Assembly: GCA_034435035.1 (NCBI GenBank)
Contig: DAOTXW010000038.1
Span: forward strand, 1-17,634
DNA from: JAHEME01 sp034435035
GTDB lineage: Bacteria; Chloroflexota; Anaerolineae; Aggregatilineales; UBA3940
Reading direction: 5' to 3'
Length of the DNA: 17,634 nucleotides
Shown: positions 6,660 through 12,736 of the stretch, piece by piece
How positions within the stretch are numbered: the stretch's first letter is position 1
Layout of the letters: the number at the start of each line of letters is the position of its first letter
The notes under the pieces: generated by a model
What the model saw: the letters and a program-made list of their open reading frames with translations, nothing else
Database searches by the model: none
What the model was told of the DNA's origin: nothing
Position numbers and translations under genes: made by a program

Positions 6660-7832
6660 ATGCGCCGGCTGATCGATCCCCTCACCTTCCGGCTGCGCAA
6701 GCGGCGGGCTAATGCCCTGCGCCGGGACATCCGGCAGCGGACGGTCACCGCCCGCCAGCTTGCCGAACGCGGCGCCCCGGGCGTCCGGCTGTGGCCGTTC
6801 GGCGCGGCGGAGGTCGTCGAGGCTGCCGCCCCGGCGGGCCTGCCGCCCGAAGTCCCGCCTTTTCTGGCCCGGCACCTGGGGCGGCATACGCTCCCGGAGC
6901 CGTATGTTGCGGAGGTCGCGGGGGTGCGGCTGGCGCGGCTGCGCGGCGGCGGCGGCGGTGATACCGTCTTCACCTTTGGGCTGACCGCACAGGGGGCTGT
7001 GCTCTGGGAGACGATCACCCGCCACGAGCCGGACTACTACCTCAGCATCCTGCCGCGCCTGTCCGATGATCGGATCGCGCTGCTGGGCCGGGAGGGATTG
7101 AGCCGGCCCGCTGAGGCCGTCTTTGCGACAGCCTGCCTGCTGCCCGGCGATCTGCACATCAACTATGCCCACTGGACGCTGGAGGTGCTGACCCGGCTGG
7201 AGGGCGTCGAGCGCTACCAGCAGATCACCGGCCAGCCCGTCCTCCTGCTGATCGGCGCCGACGCGCCGCCGTGGGTCGAGCGCACGCTGGCCGACCTCGG
7301 CTACGGCCCCGACCGCTGGCAGCGCGTGGGTGAGGGCATATTCAGGGTCGAGCGGCTGGTGCTGCCGTCGTGGCGTTCGCTGGATTTCTTCATCGCGCCC
7401 GCAGCGCTGAGCTGGCTGCGCGAGCGCCTGGCCGGGCCGGCGGCGGCCTCGGATGCGCCCAGCCCTTCCCGTCTGTACCTCTCGCGGGGGAGCTTCCGTC
7501 GCCCGGTGACCAATGAGGAGGCCGTGGTGACGTTCCTGGCCGACCGCGGCTTCCTGATCGTCCGGCCCGAGCAGTACAGCCTGGCGGGGCAGGCCCGGCT
7601 GCTTTCCCGCGCGGAGTGGGTGGTCGCGCCGCAGGGGGCGGCTCTGGCCAACCTGGTTTTCACGCCGCCCGGCTGTCGCATCATCGACTGCACCGGCTCG
7701 CTGCAGACCCATGCCTACTACGGCTATGCGGCCTCGCTGGGCCGCGACTACCGCTACCTGCTGTGCCCCTACGAGGGCAAGGCCATGAGCATCCCGGTCG
7801 ATCAGCTGGCCCGGCTGCTGGCCGATGGCTAA
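6660..7832 (+). CDS. Glycosyltransferase family 61 (DUF563) protein
   Basis: A protein of 390 residues, close to the usual GT61 length. Family features: HINYAHWTLEVLTRL (166-180), corresponding to the 'N.gHw..e' region; RLYLSRGSFRRPVTNEEAVV (271-290), the 'R....R...N.' region; and the block FLIVRPEQYSLAGQARLLSR (298-317) leading into AEWVVAPQGAALANLVFTPP (318-337), the 'G.hGA.l.N..F' signature. GT61 enzymes transfer sugars from nucleotide donors onto glycans; the donor and acceptor here cannot be deduced. There is no signal peptide or membrane segment. The first 30 residues are very basic and may bind the membrane surface. The start is supported by the TATAAT box just upstream. Its stop overlaps the convergent sulfotransferase stop. 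A role in surface polysaccharide is an inference from the neighbours. Confidence 0.85.
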   Translation: MRRLIDPLTFRLRKRRANALRRDIRQRTVTARQLAERGAPGVRLWPFGAAEVVEAAAPAGLPPEVPPFLARHLGRHTLPEPYVAEVAGVRLARLRGGGGGDTVFTFGLTAQGAVLWETITRHEPDYYLSILPRLSDDRIALLGREGLSRPAEAVFATACLLPGDLHINYAHWTLEVLTRLEGVERYQQITGQPVLLLIGADAPPWVERTLADLGYGPDRWQRVGEGIFRVERLVLPSWRSLDFFIAPAALSWLRERLAGPAAASDAPSPSRLYLSRGSFRRPVTNEEAVVTFLADRGFLIVRPEQYSLAGQARLLSRAEWVVAPQGAALANLVFTPPGCRIIDCTGSLQTHAYYGYAASLGRDYRYLLCPYEGKAMSIPVDQLARLLADG

Positions 7833-8710
7833 CCGCCGGAGCGGGCCGATCCCGCCGGGGCGGGGCGAGGGATCGCCTCCAGCCGCTCCAGCGAGCGATC
7901 CCGCCACGCCGCGAGGTCGCGGGCGGTCCGGGTGATGCCCGGGGCCAGCGCGGCGACCAGCCGCCCGCGCAGCCCGGCCGAGTCCGCCTGCAGCAGGCCG
8001 GGGCGCACCATCTCGCCGATGGGCGCGGCGGCCAGGTGGAAGCCCCAGCGCGTGTTCAGGAACCCGATCAGCGCATCGCCGTGCGCCACCACGTCGTCGA
8101 TGTGCAGGATCAGCGCATCATCGGGGTGAGCGTCGGCGAAGGCCAGGATGTCGCGGTTGTGGCGATCCCAGGAAAGGGCGCTCTGGCGCAGCGCCGGCAG
8201 GTTCAGCCAGGTGAAGGCCAGACTCCGCCGCCAGCGCCCGATCCAGCGCCAGCCCGCCGCCCGGTGGTGGAAGCGCTTCAGGTCGCGCCGGCGCAGCGAA
8301 TCGACCACCTCCGCGGCGCCCCGGTAGACGGCCAGCACCTTCATCTGCGGGATCAATTCGCGCCAGAAGCCCAGGAACAGACAGGTGCGCGGCTCCTTCC
8401 AGCCCCACTGCGTCCGGCCAGCGCGGGCGGCGATCAGGGCGCGGGCGGCTTCTCGATCCGCCTCGCCGATGGCAGCTTGCTGGCCGGGCGTGACGCGGTA
8501 GGTCAGCCCGCTGGCGTTCAGGATGCGGCGGTGCAGATCGAGGAAGTCCGCATCCTCGAAGTGGCCCAGCGGGTTGTCGATCTCGCTCCGCGTCAGCCGT
8601 GCGCCTACGTCCAGGCCGCAGCGGGCCAGCCAGCCGGCGGTCAGCGAGGTGCCGGAGCGGTGCATCCCGGCGATGACCAGCACCCGGGGAGCGTCAGGGG
8701 CCGGCGTCAT
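7829..8710 (-). CDS. Sulfotransferase-family protein
   Basis: A protein of 293 residues. The N-terminal P-loop-like 5'-phosphosulfate motif is GMHRSGTSLT (15-24), and WGWKEPRTCLFL (102-113) matches the 'KdPR' region of bacterial sulfotransferases. VYRGAAEVVDSL (128-139) has the Arg and Ser spaced as in the 3'-phosphate loop of PAPS-dependent enzymes. Known family members move sulfate from PAPS to sugars or other hydroxyls; the substrate is unknown. No PAPS synthesis genes are in the window. The ATG overlaps the upstream decarboxylase-like stop as ATGA. The TAG at 7829-7831 overlaps the TAA of the convergent GT61 gene, so the two genes end in the same four bases (CTAA). Sulfation of a glycan made with GT61 is a reasonable inference, unproven. 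Confidence 0.85.
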   Translation of the reverse strand: MTPAPDAPRVLVIAGMHRSGTSLTAGWLARCGLDVGARLTRSEIDNPLGHFEDADFLDLHRRILNASGLTYRVTPGQQAAIGEADREAARALIAARAGRTQWGWKEPRTCLFLGFWRELIPQMKVLAVYRGAAEVVDSLRRRDLKRFHHRAAGWRWIGRWRRSLAFTWLNLPALRQSALSWDRHNRDILAFADAHPDDALILHIDDVVAHGDALIGFLNTRWGFHLAAAPIGEMVRPGLLQADSAGLRGRLVAALAPGITRTARDLAAWRDRSLERLEAIPRPAPAGSARSGG

Positions 8711-9066
8711 TCGGTCAGCTTCTCCTGCCGCAGCAGGTCAAGCGTCTCGACGGCGTGGCGCAGGTGGGGGATCACGATGCTGCCGCCCACTACCAGCGCC
8801 ACATTCATGGCCTCCACCAGTTCGGCATCGCTGCAGCCGGCCTCGACGCACTGGATGACGTGGTAGTCGATGCAGTCGTTGCAGCGCAGCACCATCGAGG
8901 CCACCAGCCCCATCATCTCCAGCGTGCGGGCATCCAGCGCCCCATCGCCGCGGTAGGCGGCGGTATCCAGGTTGAAGAAGCGTTTGATGCCCTGATGGTC
9001 GAGCGACAGGATGCGCTCGTTCATCTTCGTGCGGTAGGCGCGGAAATCATCGAGTCGATCGGGCAT
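8707..9066 (-). CDS. Carboxymuconolactone decarboxylase / AhpD-like protein
   Basis: A protein of 119 residues, the usual size for this family. It contains VLRCNDCIDYHV (59-70), the CxxC...H active-site motif (Cys62, Cys65, His69) of AhpD-like alkylhydroperoxidases, and VEAMNVALVVGGSIVIPHLR, the helix found in family members. AhpD-type proteins use the Cys pair for peroxide or disulfide chemistry, while true decarboxylases lack it; the CxxC favours a redox role. The start at 9066 fits the family N-terminus and has AGGAG 5-6 nt before it. The longer frame to 9237 would run through the promoter. Translationally coupled to the sulfotransferase gene by ATGA, an unexpected pairing. Confidence 0.9.
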   Translation of the reverse strand: MPDRLDDFRAYRTKMNERILSLDHQGIKRFFNLDTAAYRGDGALDARTLEMMGLVASMVLRCNDCIDYHVIQCVEAGCSDAELVEAMNVALVVGGSIVIPHLRHAVETLDLLRQEKLTE

Positions 9067-9103
9067 AGCGGCTCCTGTGAAGCAGGGGGTGTACGCGCCG
9101 CCG

Positions 9104-9132
9104 ATCATACTGGCAGATCGGCGATCGGCCAA
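9104..9132 (-). promoter_or_regulatory. Promoter for the AhpD-like / sulfotransferase pair
   Basis: Minus-strand TATGAT (9104-9109) with TTGGCC (9127-9132) 17 bp upstream. The leader would be about 30 nt and carry the AGGAG site. The -10 match is good and the -35 match partial. Confidence 0.45.
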
Positions 9133-9159
9133 GCGATCGCGCCGGCAGGGAGGCTCCCC

Positions 9160-9174
9160 GCGGGTGAAACCCGC
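9160..9174. other. Small hairpin in the 9067-9260 divergent gap
   Basis: GCGGGT-GAA-ACCCGC, a 6-bp perfect stem with a 3-nt loop, between the divergent AhpD-like and CopD-like genes. There is no T-run, so it is not a convincing terminator. The rest of this 194-bp gap shows the minus-strand promoter and a GAGGA ribosome-binding site (9249-9253) for the next gene. Confidence 0.35.
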
Positions 9175-9260
9175 CGCCGCTGCCTGCGTACAGGGTTGGC
9201 AGCACAGGCGCTTCTGCCCGCCATCTATGCGATCCACTCACCCTTCCTGAGGACCCGTCC

Positions 9261-9749
9261 ATGGACATCATCCTGATCGCCGCCTCATGGCTCCACCTGC
9301 TGGCCACCGTCACCCTGATCGGCCTGTATCTGGTGATGGCCTTCGCCGTCACGCCGGCCGCCATCGCCGCCCCGGCGCATGCCGGGCTGGTGCTGGAGGC
9401 TTACCGCCGCGCCAAAGCGCCCGCGCTGATCGGCTGGCTGCTGTTCATCGTTTCGGGCGTCACGCTGACTCTGATCGATCCGCAGTACGCCGGGCTGGGC
9501 CGCTTCGACAGCCCGTGGGCGATCCTGATGCTGGTCAAGCACCTGCTGGTGCTGGTCATGATCCTGCTGAGCGGGATGATCACTCTGTGCCCGGTGATCG
9601 GGCTGCGGCGTCCGCTGGAGTCGGCGGTGGCGGGGCAGGCCGAGGTTCAGGCGCTGGCTGTCCTGCGGCGGATCAACGGGCGCGAGCGCATCACGGCGCT
9701 GCTGGGCATCGTCATCCTGCTGCTGACCGCCAGCGCGGAAGTGGTGTAG
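9261..9749 (+). CDS. CopD-like integral membrane protein
   Basis: A protein of 162 residues with four hydrophobic segments (about 5-30, 55-73, 86-112 and 143-160). SWLHLLATVTLIGLYLVMA near the N-terminus and LVKHLLVLVMILLSG in the third helix match the pattern of CopD-type membrane proteins, with one His in helix 1 (His12) and one in helix 3 (His94) that could hold copper or heme. CopD members are linked to copper uptake, but many homologues are of unknown function. No copA, copC or other copper gene is nearby. GAGGA lies 7 nt before the ATG. The gene converges on the ClpP-like gene with 9 bp between stops. Confidence 0.65.
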   Translation: MDIILIAASWLHLLATVTLIGLYLVMAFAVTPAAIAAPAHAGLVLEAYRRAKAPALIGWLLFIVSGVTLTLIDPQYAGLGRFDSPWAILMLVKHLLVLVMILLSGMITLCPVIGLRRPLESAVAGQAEVQALAVLRRINGRERITALLGIVILLLTASAEVV

Positions 9750-9758
9750 CGGCCGGCG

Positions 9759-10394
9759 CTACCCCTCCGGCCCGGGGGGCGGCTGCACCCGGATCCCCGG
9801 CGGCGGCCCCATCGGCGGGCGCGGCGGGCCGGGCGGTCCCATCTGGATGGAGTACAGCTCCGCGCCCTCCGGCATCAGTTCGGAGCGGATTTCGTGCACC
9901 AGCCCGTACTCGACGGCCTGCTCCGGGAACAGGGTGGTGCGGTTGAGCATGTCTTCCAGCACCTCGTCGCGGTCGCGGCCCACCGTGTCGGCGATCACGC
10001 GGGCGATGTTGCCCATATCGATCTGCAGGCCCTTGAGCTTCTCCTCCAGCTGCTTTTCCTCCAGCTGGACGGGCCGCGAGAAGTTGACCGTGGCCCCGTG
10101 CAGCAGGAAGCGGGCGTGCGGCACGCACAGCCGCAGCGATCCGGCGCAGTACAGCACCACACCCATCGAGTCGGCGCTGCCGAAGTTGTGGGTGGTGACC
10201 TCCAGCGGGATGCCGCGCAGGAAGTTGTAGGCCGACAGCCCCTGGAAGACATCCCCGCCGGTGCAGGAAATGAGCAGGGTCAGGCGGCGGTAGCCGGCTT
10301 TGAGCCGCCCCTCGACGATCTGCATGAGCGCCCCGACCGATTCGGGGGTGACGGGGGCGAAGAACTTGATGGTGAAATCGGTCTGGCCGGGCAT
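9759..10394 (-). CDS. ClpP-like protein with altered catalytic Asp and Pro/Gly-rich tail
   Basis: A protein of 211 residues, the normal ClpP length. ClpP/crotonase-fold features: LLISCTGGDVFQGLSAYNFL (40-59), matching 'SPGG.v..g..iyd'; FGSADSMGVVLYCAGS (71-86) with nucleophile Ser76; VPHARFLLHGAT (91-102) with His99; and FPEQAVEYGLVHEI near residue 160. Aligned by eye without gaps to the end of E. coli ClpP as I remember it, the catalytic Asp position is Arg152, preceded by Asn151 (LNRTTLF). The triad may be incomplete or use Asn, as reported for Listeria ClpP1. The C-terminus is a Pro/Gly/Met-rich tail (MGPPGPPRPPMGPPPG) not usual in ClpP. There is no signal peptide. AAAGGAG gives a strong start. 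It is the last gene after the phosphatase, HEAT and membrane protein genes. Activity and partner ATPase are unknown. Confidence 0.8.
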   Translation of the reverse strand: MPGQTDFTIKFFAPVTPESVGALMQIVEGRLKAGYRRLTLLISCTGGDVFQGLSAYNFLRGIPLEVTTHNFGSADSMGVVLYCAGSLRLCVPHARFLLHGATVNFSRPVQLEEKQLEEKLKGLQIDMGNIARVIADTVGRDRDEVLEDMLNRTTLFPEQAVEYGLVHEIRSELMPEGAELYSIQMGPPGPPRPPMGPPPGIRVQPPPGPEG

Positions 10395-10472
10395 GGAGAT
10401 TCTCCTTTGCCTGCCTCCCGCGCCGCCGCGCCGCCCGGACGCGTCCTCCCGGCGGCGGGGGCATGAGCGCAG

Positions 10473-11306
10473 TCAGCGGCGGGGTTGGCCCCGGCGGGAG
10501 GGCAGCAGCCCCAGGAGGGTGAGGGCCCACGGGTAAACGACGGCGCCGATCAGCGTGATGATCATCAGCGGCCAGATATCCGGCCCCAGGCGGGAGAAGC
10601 GGGCGCCCAGCGCCGGCCCGGCCAGGGCCAGCAGCACCAGCAGCGGAAAGACCGTCAGCACGGCCAGCGTCACCAGGCCCAGCAGCACGCCCAGCGCCGG
10701 GCTGGCCCAGCGGCGCAGGCTGTCGGCGCTGAGGGCGGCAGCAGCGAAGCTGGTGGCCCACAGCGCCAGCCCCAGACAGAAGAAGAACAGCAGCGGCAGG
10801 ATCAGGTCGGCGGGGACCAGCGGCGTCGGGTCGTAGGCCGCGCTGGCATCGACCACGCTCCGGCCTACCGCGCCGGCGAACGTGGGCACCAGCCCGAAGC
10901 CCAGCGCCAGCGGGACGCGCAGCCGGTGCAGCGCAGCCAGCGCCACGCCCTGATGCGCCACCTCGCTGGCCGGGTCGGGCTGGCGGCGCGGCGCGTCCTC
11001 CCGGCGGCGGCGCTCGGCGGCGGCCAGCGCCACCGTGGTGATCACCGTCGCCAGCGGCAGCAGCCCCAGGGCGATCAGGCTCAGGGGGGCCGCGACTGCC
11101 TGCACGTGCAGCGCCGGGATCGTGCCCGGCCCGAAGATGCCGGAGCGGGCGAAGACGATCCAGCCCCAGGCCGCGTTGATGACGAACAGCGCCGCCCCCA
11201 GCCCGACGCAGGCTTCCAGCGAGGGGGGCGTCTGCAGGTTGGTCAGCCTCAGGAAGATCGGCGTGGCCTGCGGGTCAATGCGCGACTGAATCCAGCGGAT
11301 GATCAT
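10473..11306 (-). CDS. Hypothetical six-helix membrane protein
   Basis: A protein of 277 residues with hydrophobic segments near 34-53, 70-96, 129-147, 166-193, 204-231 and 245-268. A strongly charged stretch (AAERRRREDAPRRQPDPASE, 96-115) separates helices 2 and 3 and probably faces the cytoplasm. I recognise no family. The ATG is inside an ATGA overlap with the HEAT-repeat gene and has GGGAGGT 8 nt ahead, so the two are translationally coupled. The 78-bp gap to the ClpP-like gene contains GGACGCGTCC (10437-10446, palindromic) but no promoter that I can see, so co-transcription is likely. Confidence 0.75.
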   Translation of the reverse strand: MIIRWIQSRIDPQATPIFLRLTNLQTPPSLEACVGLGAALFVINAAWGWIVFARSGIFGPGTIPALHVQAVAAPLSLIALGLLPLATVITTVALAAAERRRREDAPRRQPDPASEVAHQGVALAALHRLRVPLALGFGLVPTFAGAVGRSVVDASAAYDPTPLVPADLILPLLFFFCLGLALWATSFAAAALSADSLRRWASPALGVLLGLVTLAVLTVFPLLVLLALAGPALGARFSRLGPDIWPLMIITLIGAVVYPWALTLLGLLPSRRGQPRR

Positions 11307-11995
11307 CGCAGCGTACCTCCCGACCGGTGATTCTGCAGGGCGCGCTGTGCCTCATCGGTGTTGATCTGCGCCAGTGCCCAGGCGGCGGCATCGCTGACGG
11401 TGCCGGCGCGGCCCTCGCCCACGTCCAGCGGGCGGGGCAGCGGATCGTGGTCGTGCAGGCGGACGATCAGCGCGGGCACGGCCCGCTCGGCGCCGATCTG
11501 CCCCAGCGACCGGGCGGCCAGCGCTCGCACATCCCGATCGTCGTCGGCCAGGGCGGCGGTCAGGGCCGGGACGGCTCCGGGATCGGTGAGCGTCCCCAGC
11601 ACCAGCGCCGCCATGCGCCGCGTGCCGGTGCTGCCCCGATCCTCCAGCATCTCCACCAGCGCCGCGACGGCCTGCTCGGCGGCGGGGCCGGCCTGCCCCC
11701 CGATGTGCCCCAGGGCGCGGACAGCCAGACTGGAGACGAACAGGTACTCCTGCGCATCGCGGCTGCGGGCCAGCGTGACCAGCAGCCGCACGGCCCGCGC
11801 ATCGCCCAGATCGCCCAGCAGGCGGATGACGCTCAGGCGGGCGCGGCCCCGGGTGCCGGGGAAGGCCGCGACCAGGTCCGGCACCGCTGCACGGCCCAGC
11901 GCCAGCAGGCCGGCGTAGGCTTCCCGGTGTTTACCATCTTCTGCGCTGTGCAGCGCCTCCAGCAGGGAGGCAAATAATCCGTTGGCTTCGGCCAT
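11303..11995 (-). CDS. HEAT-repeat protein
   Basis: A protein of 230 residues made of helical pairs. At least four HEAT/PBS-lyase-type units are visible: LSVIRLLGDLGDARAVRLLV, SLAVRALGHIGGQAGPAAEQ, RMAALVLGTLTDPGAVPALT and RALAARSLGQIGAERAVPAL. A last degenerate unit (AAWALAQINTDEAQRAL) follows a Pro/Gly-rich insertion at 183-199. Such proteins act as scaffolds or as partners of modifying enzymes; no catalytic residues are expected. There is no signal peptide. The start has GAGGAGA 5 nt before it. Coupled by ATGA to the following membrane protein, so the two probably interact (inference). Confidence 0.85.
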   Translation of the reverse strand: MAEANGLFASLLEALHSAEDGKHREAYAGLLALGRAAVPDLVAAFPGTRGRARLSVIRLLGDLGDARAVRLLVTLARSRDAQEYLFVSSLAVRALGHIGGQAGPAAEQAVAALVEMLEDRGSTGTRRMAALVLGTLTDPGAVPALTAALADDDRDVRALAARSLGQIGAERAVPALIVRLHDHDPLPRPLDVGEGRAGTVSDAAAWALAQINTDEAQRALQNHRSGGTLR

Positions 11996-12030
11996 ACTCT
12001 CTCCTCGGGCAGGGTGTGGATGCCCCGCCT

Positions 12031-12052
12031 GCCCCGGGTCATCTCCCGGGGC
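12031..12052. other. Intergenic GC hairpin between phosphatase and HEAT genes
   Basis: GCCCCGGG-TCATCT-CCCGGGGC, a perfect 8-bp stem with a 6-nt loop, in the 64-bp gap. No T-run follows on either strand. It could stall polymerase or stabilise one part of a shared transcript. Confidence 0.4.
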
Positions 12053-12059
12053 TGCCCCC

Positions 12060-12566
12060 TCATGCCCCCGGGGACAACTGCGCCGCGATCCGGGCTTCCA
12101 GGGCCTGCTGGGCCAGCGTCTCGGCGCCGGATCCGGCGTTCCACACGGCGGCGCGAGCCTGTTCCAGCGGCAGCCCCAGCGCGGCCAGGACGACGGTCGC
12201 CAGCATCCCTGTGCGCCCGATGCCCGCCATGCAGTGGATCAGGATGGATTCCCCGTCACGCAGCCAGCCGGCGATGTCGCGGGCCAGGTCCAGGAACGCC
12301 TCAGGGTCGTCCGGCACGCCCAGATCGGGGATGCCCAGCAGGCGCGGCTCCCAGGGCAGCGTCCCGGCCTGGAGCGCCCCGGCGTAATCCGGAGCGCGCA
12401 GGCGCACTTCTGCGAGGGGCGCCAGGCAAACCACGCGGTCGATGCCCGCGTCCTGCACCACCCGCTGATCGGCGGCGAAGTCATCCAGCCCCGGCATGGG
12501 GGAGGCGAACAGCCTGCCCGGCACACCCGGCGGCAAATGGAACTGCCGCAGCGCGAACTCAAACAC
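12060..12566 (-). CDS. Dual-specificity / tyrosine phosphatase family protein
   Basis: A protein of 168 residues, typical of compact Cys-based phosphatases. The signature loop LIHCMAGIGRTGM (109-121) gives the CX5R motif with nucleophile Cys112 and Arg118. IPDLGVPDD (79-87) supplies a likely general acid Asp in the position of the WPD-type loop. GIDRVVCLAPLAEV (41-54) is the strand expected before it. All catalytic elements look intact, so it should be active on phosphotyrosine, phosphoserine or another phosphoester. The start is a GTG at 12566 (complement CAC) with GGGGAGG 7 nt upstream. Transcribed away from the pseudokinase-WD40 gene and towards the HEAT gene. Confidence 0.88.
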   Translation of the reverse strand: MFEFALRQFHLPPGVPGRLFASPMPGLDDFAADQRVVQDAGIDRVVCLAPLAEVRLRAPDYAGALQAGTLPWEPRLLGIPDLGVPDDPEAFLDLARDIAGWLRDGESILIHCMAGIGRTGMLATVVLAALGLPLEQARAAVWNAGSGAETLAQQALEARIAAQLSPGA

Positions 12567-12628
12567 TGCCCGGCCTCCCCGCGGCTGGCGCCTGATGGCT
12601 CCCGACAGACATCCACGCTTCAGGGTGT

Positions 12629-12634
12629 ATTGTA
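12629..12634 (-). promoter_or_regulatory. -10 box (TACAAT) for the phosphatase gene
   Basis: TACAAT on the minus strand in the AT-richer half of the 170-bp divergent gap. The leader to the GTG would be about 55 nt. No good -35. The same hexamer precedes the hydrolase and aldo/keto reductase genes. Confidence 0.4.
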
Positions 12635-12649
12635 CTGCAAAGTGGGTGG

Positions 12650-12732
12650 GTTAGCCGCTTGATCCTTTAACGAACCCTTAAACATGACTTTACCTGCGCT
12701 TACCACTGCCGCGGACAATCACAGTAGGAGGT
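12650..12732 (+). promoter_or_regulatory. Probable promoter/operator region and strong RBS of the pseudokinase gene
   Basis: This stretch is the least GC-rich of the window. It holds an inverted repeat TTTAA-N7-TTAAA (12666-12670 and 12678-12682) that could bind a dimeric regulator. I cannot fix a -10/-35 pair. AGGAGGT at 12726-12732 is a near-perfect Shine-Dalgarno sequence and decides the start at 12737. Confidence 0.4.
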
Positions 12733-12736
12733 CGCT

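Noticed and set aside
6549..7907. A 452-residue minus-strand frame opposite GT61
   Set aside because: The plus strand has clear GT61 motifs; the antisense product is Arg/Gln/Gly-rich with no domain.
5416..9078. Identical 11-mer ACAGGAGCCGC one base before the ATG of the hydrolase and AhpD-like genes
   Set aside because: It contains the Shine-Dalgarno core, so similarity is expected; too short to claim a shared regulator.
9133..9140. GCGATCGC, the cyanobacterial HIP1 octamer
   Set aside because: A single copy in GC-rich DNA is expected by chance and gives no support for a cyanobacterium.
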